Shown: in pieces, positions 48,001-59,045 of the stretch
Numbering within the stretch: position 1 is the stretch's first letter
Layout: every line of letters begins with the position of its first letter
Origin: Theristus sp. LFF4_11
Lineage: Eukaryota; Nematoda; Chromadorea; Monhysterida; Xyalidae
DNA: 64,000 nucleotides
Direction: 5' to 3'
Assembly: GCA_030248135.1 (NCBI GenBank)
Contig: JASANC010005218.1
Coordinates: forward strand, 1-64,000
Notes under the pieces: model-generated
Databases searched by the model: none
Seen by the model: only the letters and a program-made list of their open reading frames with translations
Told to the model about the DNA's origin: nothing
Translations under genes and position numbers: made by a program

Positions 48001-51000
48001 AGCCACATAACAAAACAAAAGCGACCGTTTTACACAATGGGTACTCAGAAACGTGTTGCTTTTTGTTGCACTCAATCAAAAAGAACTGGCTTAGGTTAGG
48101 GTAAGCGGGGAAAAGAAGTAAACATTCAAAACAAAAGCGGGAGCTTTAAGTGCTACGGGTGTTCAGTAAAATGTAGAAAATTGTTGCTTTTTCCTTCATT
48201 TGTTTTTTTTATCATAGAAAATGCATCACTTAGGATAGAAAAGCTACATAACAAAACAAAAGCGACCGTTTTACACAATGGGTACTCAGAAACGTGTTGC
48301 TTTTTGTTGCACTCGATCAAAAAGAACTGGCTTAGGTTAGAGTAAGCGGGGAAAAGAAGTAAACATTCAAAACAAAAGCGGGAGCTTTGCTACGGATATT
48401 CAGTAAAATGTTGCTGTTTTGTCATTTCCATTCTATCAAAAATCCTTGGCTAAGGTTAGGGTTGAAAATAAGAGCAGTAAACATACCACACAAAAGTGGC
48501 TGTTTTGCAGCGAATATTCAGAAAAGTTTTGCATTTTTCGTCATTTAAACTTTAAAAGGCTTGGCTTAGGTGAGCTTTGCTACGGGTATTCAGTAAAATG
48601 TTGCTGTTTTGTCATTTCCATTCTATCAAAAATCCTTGGCTAAGGTTAGGGTTAAAGGTAAGAGTAGTAAACATACCACACAAAAGTGGCCGTTTTGCAG
48701 CGAATATTCAGAAATTTTTTGCATTTTTCGTCATTTAAACTTTAAAAACCTTAGCTTAGGTTAGAGTAAGCGGGAAAAAGAAGCAACTTATCAAAACGAA
48801 AGTTGGCGTTTCGCAACAATTGTTCAGAAGTGTTGCCTTTTTGACATTTACACTCTAAAAGGCCTGGCTTAGGTTAGGGTAAGCGGGTAAAAAACCATTA
48901 CCAAGTCAAAAGCGGGTGCTTTCCAATGGGTATTTAGAACAGTGTTGCCTATTCAGAAATGACAGCTGCCTGAAGCAGATTGCTTTTCTTAAACCTGTAT
49001 TTTAAACTGGAACAAAAACTTAAACCGGTATCAGTTAATTGTTGTTAACCAAACGACATTGTTTTTTTTATAATTTTTTTAACAGGAATGGCGATTGAAC
49101 AACATGTGACGACATTGAAAAGCTAACCAAACAAGATTAATTTTAAAACTTTAAGCGGGAATGGCTGTTAATTGATGCTGATCAAAGGAGATTGTTTTTT
49201 TGATACTTTAAACGGGAAGGACAGTGGAATGCAACTGATTAGAAAAGAATGAAAGGACAAATAAGCGACATTGAAAAGCTAATAAATGCGAGAATTGATT
49301 TTGATACTTTAATAGGGAATGGCAGTTGTTTGTTGCTGATTAAAAAGGTTGCGGATTTTGAGTCCGCGTCGTGGGCAAGGTCAAAAGGGGAAAACCAACT
49401 CAAAAATAATAGTTGTATTTATCAGCTAACCGTGCCGTAGGCACGGGTCAATTTGCTAGTCATCATAATACTAAGATAATAGTGGTGTCCGTCTGTTTGT
49501 ATCACTTTTCTGCAATTTGAATTGGCGCTCTTTTTTGCTATTTAAAAAACTGCATCTCAATTTTTTAACCTATTCTCAATGCCAATTATTTTTTCAAAAA
49601 GCGTCACTCTTCACTGCGAAGTCATCATGATACTCTTTGGTCATCCGCGACAGCGCCTCAAGCTACGATTGACAAATAATGGCAACTGTTGCTGTTCAAA
49701 ACTTTATGACCTAAAGCGAAGATAAAAGAAAACCAACTGTAAAGAATGGTTGGAATTGTTTTTAAAAATCAGGTTGCAAAACGACATCGAAATTGCAAGT
49801 GCACATTGAACTTTGTATTCAAAGCACAATTTTTCATTATCCGTTGGTTGAAAAGTTATTGCTTGAGAACTTTTTGAATAACAGAAAAGTGATGTAAAGT
49901 TATTGCTTGAGACTTTTTCAAAAATAGAAAAGTTTTATCTGAACAAGTCAACTAAAAAAATTATTGCAAAATCAAAAAAAACGGGGTTTGCTAATGAAGT
50001 CCGCGGTTAACTAAAAATCTGATTGGAAAGCAAGATGGATTTTAAACCGGTTATTTGGAAAAAGATAATTTTTTCCAAATTTGACGTTTTTTCAACACGC
50101 AGGTTTAAATAAAATGTGTCAAATACAGAATGGGAAAAATGAAGCTGCATGACTATTTAAATGGGTGTTTGAAAAACGTTACTTTTTGTTTCCCCATTCA
50201 TTTTCACTTTGCGAAAAGGCTTGGCTTATTTGTTAGGGACTAGGCTATATGTTAAGATATAAAAACAGTGTTTTTAAATGGGCATTTTTTATTTAAACGT
50301 CTCTTTTTTATATTTTTTGTTCTTTTTTTATATTTTCACTCTGAAAAAAGATTTGCTTAGAGCAGGGTGAATGGGTAAAAAACATAACAGCAAAATTATA
50401 AACTTCGGATTTTAAATATGTTTTCAACACCCGGTTTTAATTAGAAATCTGTCAATTTCAAAAACAAAAATTCAAAATTGCAATTATATTCAGTTACAAA
50501 TTACATTCAAAAACGATTTTATGAAACGTTACTGTTTGTCGCTTCAATTCAATTAACTTTAAAATCGCTTCACATATTTTTAACGGGAACAGCAATTGTC
50601 CATTGGTGATTAAAAAGATTGTTTTCAATTTTAAAACGGAATGCAGTAAAGATTGTGTTCTTGATCAGAAGATTGTTTTTGATAATTTGAACGGGAACGA
50701 CTAAAGCAGCTCAAAATCAAAATGCAATGCATTTTTGGCACAGTTCAAAAGGCCAAAATCCACACAAAAATTATTGTATTTATTAGCTAACCGTGCCGTA
50801 GGCACGGGTCAATTGGCTAGTAAACAAAAAATTGACCAATTGTTTAGTAACTGACAGTTCAATAATTTTGCGTAAACGTCATTGGCTCATGCTGAGGCTT
50901 AGGCCTTGCCTTACGCTTACGCTTAGGCTTAGGCTTACGCTTAGGCTTAGGCTTAGGCTTAGGCTTAGGCTTAGGCTTAGGATAAGGTTTAGGTTTAGGC

Positions 51001-53192
51001 TTATACTTAGGCTTAGGCTTAGGTTTAGGTTTAGGCTTAGGCTTAGGCTTAGGCTTAGGTTTAGGCTTAGGCTTAGGCTTAGGCTTAGGCTTATGCTTAG
51101 GCTTACGCTTAAGCTTAGTCTTAGGATTAGGATTAGGCTTAGGCTAAGGATTTGACTTAGACTTAGGCTTAGGCTTAGGATTAGGCTTAGGCTTAGGCTT
51201 AGACTTAGGCTTAGGCTTAGGTTTAGGATTAGGCTTAGGATTAGGCTTAGGCTTAGGCTTAGCCTTAAGCTTAGGCTTGGGATTAGGCTTAGTCTGATGC
51301 TTAGGCTTAGGTTTAGGCTCAGGCTCAGGCTTTGGCATGAGCTTCGGTTTAGGATTAGGATTAGCAATAAAAAGTTGTTTTTTTTCTGGTTGCAGCTAGC
51401 TTTGCCAGTCACTTTTACCGCAATGACACTGCAATCGGCCAACCAAGAACAACGTCAGCAGTTGCATCGAATTGACGAGACTCGTTCGCTTTTGACGGAG
51501 TTGTTCGCATTGCGTCGGGCGGCACAGAGCGTATTGGAGATTGAAGCTTTGTGCAAAAAGTGAATTGCGTTCTAAAATAGAAACACAGTTGTTTACATCC
51601 GTGCTTTTTAAGCTGTTATGCTGTGAATTGGTGGGATAGATGTGGGCTGGTGCAGCAGCAGTCCGGCGGCCTATATTTGGGAAACTTTTTGTAGCCGCCT
51701 GAAAAAAACGCTGTAGTTTTCTACGCAGGAACGATAAGAAGCTGAAAGTTTCATCGTTGGATTCAGTGTGGACGCAAGTGACAGAAATTGTCAAGAAAAT
51801 GCGACTTCACTCTGTTTTAAACGATTTAAACGCGGCCTCAACCGACGAACGACAGTGTGATGCCGTCATTCGGTTGGATTTTTAAACACCTTTTCAGCTT
51901 TTTCTGAAAGTTACTTGCTGAAAGTACTGTTACTCGTTCGTTTTCATTCGTTTAGGGTGCGCAAGTCATTAATCGAGGACATTTGGACGGAAATCGAAAA
52001 GCTGTGGATTCGAATCGACTTCAGTTCAGTCGAAAGTCGACAAGAAATCTATCAATATCGACTGGCGATTTCTGCGCAGCACTACTTTGGTTCGTGTTTT
52101 TTTTGCGTTTGACGTAACATCGTTCCCGTGTGTCAGTGCATTTCCGCTGCATCAGTGTTCCGAACTCGAACTTTCTCGAGTTTTCAGCGACACACGGTGC
52201 TCCAACAACTGATGATCAAATGGAAAATGATGTCGTGTCTTGGTGCTCAGGTAATAAAACCTTATCCAGATTATTTGCACAACCCTTAAAAGAACTCAGG
52301 CTAAAAAGTCTCTTTCGCATGGCCCTTCACATGCTCGGTGGCCATGCCATGCCCATGTTTGTGCCTTGCCCCACTTCTTGTTAAAAAGCGACGGTGGTTG
52401 AAAAACAGCATGGCGGTGTACCACGCAAACATCACTTGTCATGCTAAGATTTTGAGGATCGTTGAGGCTTTCCGCTAGTGTATAATGGGAGGTACAAGTA
52501 ATATCGGGAAAATCAAAAAAAAACTTTTAACAAAATTTGCAGGCACCTCTGCTTATCTGCTAAAACAAGCAAACATGCAACATGCGCAATTGTTCGGCGA
52601 CAGTAACTCGGACATTGACTGGCATCAGGTGGGTGAAAACAGAGTGCCAAACTAAGGAAAATCAGATAACAATTTTGCTGACTTTGCTTTCTCAGTATGC
52701 GGAAATAGTTTCAAAACACTGTCGTTTTCTTTTCGACTTTGCTTCATTGTATTTGGAAACACTGATTTTCACGAACAAACGAATTTTGCGTTGCTGTTGC
52801 TTTCATGATTTCAGGTACACCAACAAATGACTTTGACCGAGTTGACACTACTGAACAGCGCCACGAGAAGGTCAACAAAACTGAAAACGGATCTAGAAAC
52901 GCGTCAATTTCACTGTACGCTCTTCTCATTGGCGATTACTGCAGCAACGCTGGCCGCCATCATTTTGCTCTACTATTTCACCCGAGTGTTGGTCACGTTC
53001 GGTTTAATGACCAATTGCAATGCTCGAAACTCGTCTCGACCAATCAGCGAACAGTCGGAGAATCGACGACACACCGACAGGACAACGCTGAATGGTGAAC
53101 AACAGAGATCGGACAGTCTTATGGAGCGCATTTTGCTGACCGTGATGCGACGACCGACGATGCGACGAATGTCATTCATGACGATTTTGTGA
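39013..53192 (+). CDS. Two-TM membrane protein of unknown family, split by an 11 kb transposon-filled intron
   Basis: Nine exons: 39013-39109, 39420-39477, 39754-39937, 40258-40395, 51396-51559, 51956-52089, 52188-52250, 52543-52628, 52815-53192. All borders are GT/AG and phases close to 433 aa. TM1 is formed across the exon 4/5 junction ([13 protein letters not shown] joined to [10 protein letters not shown], about residues 147-170). TM2 is [19 protein letters not shown] (about 340-365). Between them are about 170 mostly helical, charged residues ([31 protein letters not shown]); after TM2 there is a basic tail ending in [11 protein letters not shown] do not recognise the family. Exon 3 is the least certain: its acceptor lacks a pyrimidine tract and the opposite strand is also open, but its phase is exactly what exons 2 and 4 need. 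The next gene may be a diverged tandem relative. Confidence 0.6.
41002..42738. mobile_element. Short-TIR element carrying the 19-bp array
   Basis: About 55-bp inverted ends: GGTGTGGGGTACTGATTTGC, then GCGCAGCCCTTAAAACCGG at the left, and the complement at 42,681-42,738. The TIR contains GCGCAGCCCTCAAAACCGGT, which closely resembles the satellite unit it encloses. Confidence 0.6.
41339..42651. repeat. 19-bp satellite array (about 69 units)
   Basis: Unit GTGGTGCACAGCCCTCAAA with recurrent variants ATGG, GTGG and GCGG at the junction. Because 19 is not a multiple of three and the unit has no stop, all three forward frames stay open for about 450 codons with the same 19-residue period. I treat this as satellite DNA and not a gene. 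Confidence 0.95.
42928..43382. mobile_element. MITE family 2 (TACCGTATTACCTCTATTAA ends)
   Basis: 455 bp with terminal inverted repeats TACCGTATTACCTCTATTAA and its complement, followed by AAACCCCC/GGGGGTTT runs at both ends. The interior (AAATGGCAAAAATACCTTCC and others) is shared almost word for word with 56,542-56,996. No coding capacity. It sits inside the satellite-ended element at 40,441-44,075. Confidence 0.85.
43488..43556 (+). other. tRNA-like sequence
   Basis: ACGACTATAGTGCAGTGGTA (A box TAGTGCAGTGG) and AGTTCGAAACCCGTCGT (B box), with ACGAC/GTCGT able to pair at the ends. The anticodon arm is unclear, so a pseudogene or SINE head is likely. It lies inside the nested element at 40,441-44,075. 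Confidence 0.4.
46883..47152. mobile_element. MITE family 3 (TACGGTATGGCC ends)
   Basis: 270 bp with ends TACGGTATGGCCGGTTAAA and GATCGGCCATACTGTA. It interrupts the right arm of the fold-back element: the left arm at about 44,405-44,420 is contiguous (GTGAGCTACGCAAAATTAC) across the matching point. Related copies are at 25,579-25,843 and in each 824-bp unit, and a diverged copy lies at about 63,727-63,970. Confidence 0.8.
47536..49459 (+). mobile_element. Non-autonomous Helitron-like element 1
   Basis: Starts TCTATAATACTAAGATAG after an A. It ends with hairpin CCGTGCCGTAGGCACGG (49,430-49,446), then GTCAATTTGCTAG followed by T. 5'-TC, a 3' hairpin about ten bases before CTAG, and insertion between A and T are the Helitron hallmarks. 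The interior has diverged tandem repeats of 180-250 bp (about 47,930-48,780). No Rep/helicase coding is seen. Confidence 0.75.
49463..50820 (+). mobile_element. Non-autonomous Helitron-like element 2
   Basis: Starts TCATAATACTAAGATAATAG three bases after element 1. It ends CCGTGCCGTAGGCACGG (50,791-50,807), GTCAATTGGCTAG, then T. The terminal approximately 45 bp are nearly identical to element 1 while the interior is mostly different, so it is a second member of the same family inserted head to tail. Confidence 0.75.
50896..51366 (+). repeat. Interstitial telomere-like array (TTAGGC)n
   Basis: About 78 hexamers, mostly TTAGGC with TTAGGT, TTAGGA, TTACGC and TTAGAC variants. TTAGGC is the nematode telomere repeat. 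The array is internal, directly after the Helitron pair and 30 bp before the acceptor of exon 5 of the 39.0-53.2 kb gene. Degeneracy shows it is old and not an active telomere end. Confidence 0.85.
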
Positions 53193-54743
53193 TTTTGCTC
53201 TTAAAAATTGCGAAAATGTCGTCCTTGATTGACTTCATTCACATTATAATCGATTTGTAAGTTACATTTTAAGATAAATCAGTGATTTTGAATAGCAGAG
53301 ACCTTGCTGATTGGTTCAACACACATGAATTGGTGTCACTATCGAACAGTAAAAAAAACAAGGTGCAGTTTATTTGTGAATCGTTGCATTTGAATCGTTG
53401 CTGGTTGGCTGCATTCAGCTGGGGAGCAATCAGTGACGTGACCGACCATTCAGATCAGTTCGACTGTTGTGTTGCATTTGACCCTATTAAAAATTGAACG
53501 TGGTTTGTCGTCGCCAGTTTACTCGCAAAAAAACCGTAAAAATCGTTCAAATTGAATGTATGAAATGAACAGTTTGTGTCTCTTGACTGCAATCGCAATG
53601 GGAATAATAATTCGGTTTTCTTCCACGCACACCACAGAGTTCCGGGTAGTGTTGAAGAAAGAGGCATAAGAAAAGAAATGACAAATGTTTTTGACAGCTT
53701 TTTGAGCAAATTGAATTCAGACAAATGTTGCAACAAATTTTTGTTCAGCAGCGATATTTTTTGCTAATCATAAACAATTTGCAAACATTCTGCACCCCAT
53801 GGGCACGTGTCGCGGCCAACATGAAGAAATGATCTGGTTTTAAATTTACGGTACATGACTTTCTGCGGAAATTTGTGTTTGATAATATTTTTGTGTTAAC
53901 ACTATCACTGAACGGACTTCAAACTTGTATATTTGTTTTTGATATTTTTTATTTTAACTTTTTGAAACGAATGATGTTCAAATCCCGCGAGATTTTCTCG
54001 ACGTTTATGCGTTCAGTCTAACACTGTTCTGAAATTAGCAGCGTGTTTTCTCATCAGCGTGCAGTTTATCTCACAAAAACCTTTTGGTTAGCATACTTTT
54101 TTCAGTGTCGTGTGTCGCGTCTGCAAGCTTTTTGCTCACGTCTCACTTGTTACAAGCACTCCTCGTGTCTGCATGTTTCTGCTTACCCGTTAAAGCACTT
54201 TCTTTCCAGCATTTTATGCCACAATGATAAACGCTTCTTGCAATTCCGGGTAAGGAAGCCAAACTGCTCAATCGCTGGACATTGTGCTGATTGGTCCCAC
54301 ACACATGCCACTCAGCGCGTGAGTTTGAACTGTCGTTGTTGTTTCACAAATGACCAAAACTTTGAACGCCGCACGTTAGACAGCTGCGCATGTGTTCAGC
54401 TTATTTGCAAATTGATTTTTGTCACGTGTGGTGCAGAAAACGGCGGTTTCACTCCCTGACACCCTCTTTAGCGCATGCGATTGCCAAATAACGAGAAAAA
54501 AACGTGAAGCAGCCAAAAGAGTTGATGACTTTTTGAACACAGCATGAACTGTGTGGCGAAAAAAATTCAATTAGATTCTGGTTTTCGTTATTTTGGAGAA
54601 ACGCTTTATGCGCTCCGTAAAAGCCAGAAGATTTGTATACAAGGTGACGCAACTTGAATGATCACTTGAATGTTTTTACAGTTGTTTAAAGCATTCATTT
54701 TCTGTTCAGCAGGCTAAAGAACTGATAAAAAATAGAATTTGAC
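53193..54743. other. Intergenic between the two unknown membrane-protein genes
   Basis: No supported exon. It contains two of the clustered 9-mers GCTGATTGG (53,306 and 54,286). The 3' UTR of the first gene and promoter of the second must lie here. Confidence 0.4.
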
Positions 54744-57173
54744 ATGGCGTATGGAGGAACTGCAAAAGGTGCCGCTATTATCACCCTGTCCGGTGTCAAA
54801 GATTCTAAAGAGGTATAAAGTCCTGGTCTGAAAACAGTGTACTCAGCGATGACAACACGTATGCACTTGCACAAAAAAGCACACAGGCGCACGTTCTGTA
54901 GCTGAAACGTGCGCATGTGTTGTGATTGTGCAACATTATTTTTGAGTCACGAAACGAGTGAAATATGACGATAGTTCGACTATGATTTCGACTAAATTCG
55001 ACTAGGACACTGGTGTACTTTATAATGTTTTATTTGAAGAAAAAAACGTCAACCAAAAATCTTGCTGCAGAACACGCAAACACACCTGAGTTTGGGGATT
55101 TAGTCACAATGCACATGTTGGTGCACATGTACGTGCAGATGCATATGTTCGTGCACATGCACAAATCAGTGCACTTACAGTGTACATGTTTTTGTTAAGC
55201 AAAAATATAGCCGTTGTTTCTTCTGAAAACAACTGAAAAAAGTGCGAAAGTGGTTTTATCCTCTGGCATATTGAGGTGAATCTGAATCTATAAATGCACG
55301 GCTGTGTGCATGTGCATCAGCAAGTGCAGAATCATCTGCACGATCATGAGCATTATGCACAAACATGTGCATCTGCATGTGCATTACTTTGTTACAGAAG
55401 CCAGCCGACGAATACACAAGCCTTCTGCATCCATCATCGTGTAACATCAGCGGTAATCGACGAGTACGATCACGATCGGTTGACGCAATCAAGCGCAACA
55501 CGGCCGCGGCAGCGGCAAACGCGAAAGCAACCAGAAACGGCTACAACGAACCGGCGGCGGTGCGAACTGTGTCGGTGAGCAAACGTTTGATAAAAAAAAT
55601 TTTGCTGAATTTTAACAGAGACAAAACACAGACGCTGATTGTTTGTGTGCACTCTTTCGAAACGGCTGAGAAACCAAAGCATGCAGCAGTGAGCCGGCGG
55701 TAAAAACAGTTGCGCGAATTGTTGCGTCTCAGTCTCACAATCCGTGAGCCGATCATTATGCTCAACGAACGGTTCAGCATCAACAGTGTGGTGCGGGTCG
55801 GACCCCTTTTTACCCGGAAATTTTTCAGGAACTCATGCAGTTTAAGTTTGTTTATTATCCAAACAAACGCTTTTCAGCCAATCAGCACGCCGAACGCTGT
55901 CGTCAAGCGGCGATGCTACCGTAGGCCGTCGGTGCTATTCAGCAAATGTCTGCTAACCGTCTCTCTGATATCGGCTGCTGTCGTTGGCGTTACGCTTGCA
56001 TGCCTTCTGATGTAAAGTTTCTCCAAGTTTGCCGCAAGAGCTTTCGGAATTCGTCTCTGCTGAAAAAAGTTAATAACAGGATATCAACAAATGTTTCTAT
56101 AGCGGTTGTGTATCATCCAATCAATCACAATCAGAGTGATTGTGGCTTATGAAAAGCTCTGATTTGGTGGATCCAGCGTGCAATGCGCTACGCTACATCA
56201 TTTGAGTTTCTGTGATTTGGCGCAGTTTTCGAAACTGACTAGAACAAAAATGATTGCATTTCGATGTGTCTGCAGATTTCACACCACCACTGACGCAGTC
56301 AACAGTTCATCGGATACGTTGGATGATCTACGTGTTGATCAATCAACATTCAACACTCGTCTTGAGCCAATCACTGATTTCTTGGCTGCCGCTGAAGATG
56401 AAATGCTGTTGCAGTGCGCACTGGTGCTGATGAAAAGGTTGGCAGATTGATTGACTGACTGACCGATTGATTGATTGACTAATTGATTGATTGATTGATT
56501 GATTAATTGACTGACTGACTGACTGACTCATTGATTATAATTACCGTATTACCTCTAATAAACCCCCATGGGGGTTTATTTCTTCAGCGACTTTTGGGGG
56601 TGGGGGTTTATTTTTTTGGGGGGGGGGGTTATTTTGGGGGGGGGGTTTATTTGGAAACCATTTTTAGTGGTGGGCAAAATGGCAAAAATACCTTCCATGG
56701 CAGGAAGGAAGTCGCAGAAACTTCTACTCTACATAAAAATTTCCTTTTACAACAGCCTTTTGTAATGAAATTACCATTAACTCATCCATTTGGGGTCTTT
56801 GGTAGCACAATTTCATCATTTTCACTGCAACCAGCCACTGAATTCGCTGGGTATGTGTTTCAAACAGGTTTCCAATAATCCCCCATGGGGGATTATTTTT
56901 GGGGGGGAGTTTATTTGGAAACTTGTCGAGGGGGTGGGGGTTTATTTTGGGGGGGGTTAATTTTGGGGGGGGGGGTTTAATAGAGGTAATACGGTAATTG
57001 ATTGATTGATTGATTGGTTGATTGATGAATTGATTGATTGATTGATTGAGTGATTGATTGATTGATAGATTGATTGGCAGTTTTGATTGATTGATTGATT
57101 GATTGACTGATTGATTAATTGATTGATTGATCCATTGATTGATTGATTGATTAATTGATTGATTGATTGATTA

Positions 57174-57216
<43 letters not shown>

Positions 57217-57217
57217 A

Positions 57218-57266
<49 letters not shown>

Positions 57267-57267
57267 C

Positions 57268-57310
<43 letters not shown>

Positions 57311-57323
57311 CTGATTGATTGAC

Positions 57324-57379
<56 letters not shown>

Positions 57380-58746
57380 CATTTAATTGATTGATTAATT
57401 GACTGACTGACTGATTGGTTGATTGGTTCCTTGGTTGATTTCATTCTTCCAGCAATGACGACTTGACGTCAATGTCATACAATAAAATGGCATCCGAGCT
57501 GTCAAAAGCCACAAACATAACCAATCAGCACGGAACTGCGCTGATTGGCTGGAATCTGGATATTGTTGAATATCGATCTGGTGGTATCAACAACAGCGAC
57601 AACAAAACTTGTGGAGAGATTGCCAGGTTTGTACATTTCTAAACCTTTTTTGTAAGGTTTGTGTTGCAATCTTACGAATTTAAAGGTTCTGGAAGCCTCT
57701 CTTGTCGTTGATCATCAAAGAAACGACGAAACTCACCTGGCGGTCTCAGTCGACGCAAGTTTACTCACAGAAAATCGTTCTTTTGGAGCAAATAAAATGT
57801 TTCAAAGGTAGTTTCGGTATTGAAATTGTGGATTGTGGATTTATTCAAACGTGTCCAGACTAAAATGACGTCATTTGCTTTAAAAGCGTCCGTTTGTACA
57901 GACACTAACATCTCAGTTTGGTGTGACTGATTCGACATTCAACATTTGTTTACGGGAAGAAATAGGCTAAACGCAAAGTCTGTTTTGCTGTGAACGGCAT
58001 GTTTGGCGGCACATGACTCATTTCAATGGGACACGTTTGAAAAATAGGTCATATATTGCTTCAATTTTTGCGCTGCAAACTGCGTTTGACAATTTTTGAG
58101 CTCAAACACATTTTTTTATGAAGTCACATCATCACAGGATTGATAACGTTGTCAGAACTGCAGCAGTTGGAGACGGCGAAACTAAGAGAGCGCGTCGAAA
58201 TCCAGGCGGAAATCATTGGTCTCGGGTTTTTTGACGTTCATGAACCTTTTTTATTTCAAGATGTATCGCTCCTGACTTGTGAGTTATGACTGAGTTATAG
58301 ATGAAACACGCTGATTGGCCGTACAAGGCCCATTCATGCAGGTGCGCGTTGGGGCAATTGCTTCAGGGTGAATGGTACAGTATAATGAAGGGAAGCACGG
58401 GCAGTGAAGCCGCTACCAGTACGAACGGACTTAACAAACATTCAACCAATCAGCAAGATAAATTCTGAATCGCAGGACTTCGTCGCGCCGTCAACATTCT
58501 GTCGCAAGTCGCCGATCCGTCGGTCGATAATCGGCCGGCCGTTTTCGACGACGATCCAACTGACTCGATTCCAAAAACTACCACTTCAATGTTGCCGTTG
58601 AAACGGTTCAACGCCGCTCAAATCAAACAGAAACTGCACGTGGGACGTTTCGAAACGGCGGAAACGCGTATCGCGGTGCGTGAGAAACTTTTGCAGCTCT
58701 CTGATTGGCTACACGAGACGCGACGGAAATTGGACAGTTCACAAAT
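54744..58746 (+). CDS. Membrane protein of unknown family, 3' end lost in low-complexity sequence
   Basis: Exons: 54744-54812, 55398-55574, 55710-55796, 55878-56011, 56276-56437, 57453-57626, 57686-57807, 58138-58218, and 58476 to about 58746. Phases agree across all eight introns, giving at least about 430 aa. Seen in order: a short N-terminus (MAYGGTAKGAAIITLSG), a basic Ala/Arg/Ser-rich segment, one TM segment near residues 131-153 (CLLTVSLISAAVVGVTLACLL), then a long region of charged helices with candidate N-glycosylation sites NIT and NNS/NKT in exon 6. After the TM, DQSTFNTRLEPITDFLAAAEDE resembles the same position in the upstream gene, and exon positions are similar, suggesting a diverged tandem duplicate. 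No second TM was found. The last exon is open into a G/C-rich block, so the true end is unknown. Intron 5 is a TTGA microsatellite with a MITE inside. Confidence 0.5.
56447..57440. repeat. TTGA tetranucleotide microsatellite, split by a MITE
   Basis: (TTGA)n with CTGA/TTAA variants at 56,447-56,540 and 56,997-57,420, the family 2 MITE between. It fills intron 5 of the 54.7-58.7 kb gene. Confidence 0.9.
56542..56996. mobile_element. MITE family 2, second copy
   Basis: 455 bp with the same ends and interior as 42,928-43,382. It has landed inside the TTGA microsatellite of intron 5 of the 54.7-58.7 kb gene, splitting the array at GATTATAAT/TTGATTGATT. Confidence 0.85.
57844..58046. mobile_element. 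MITE family 4, second copy
   Basis: Begins TTCAAACGTGTCCAGACTAA and ends GGGACACGTTTGAA. It is located in intron 7 of the 54.7-58.7 kb gene. Confidence 0.75.
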
Positions 58747-59045
58747 CCCCCCCCGCCGCCGCGGGATTTTGGGCGGGGGGGGGGTGATTGTGATTTTGTT
58801 TTTTTTAATTGTGGGGGGGGGTCGCTGGGGGGGGTCCCCCGAGAGAGTAGTCCGGGGGAGGGCCCCGCAAAAGGGGGGGGAACCTCTTTGTTAAAAATTT
58901 GGGGGGGCGCCCCCCGGGGGGGGCCCCGAGAAACACCCCGGGGGGAATGGTTTTGGGGGCGGGGGGGGAAAAAAAAAAACCACCCCCCCGCAGAAAAAAA
59001 ACAACCACAAGACCAGCCGCCACCCGCGCGGGGCGCCCCCCCCAC
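58747..59045. other. G/C homopolymer-rich block
   Basis: Runs of 6-9 G or C broken by short A/T tracts, following directly on an open coding exon (58,476 onward). The composition is unlike either side. It is likely low-complexity repeat or poor-quality consensus, and hides the end of the gene. Confidence 0.6.

Noticed and set aside
50832..51442. 187-codon minus-strand Ser/Leu repeat frame and similar plus-strand Leu/Arg frame
   Set aside because: Produced by the TTAGGC hexamer array on both strands.
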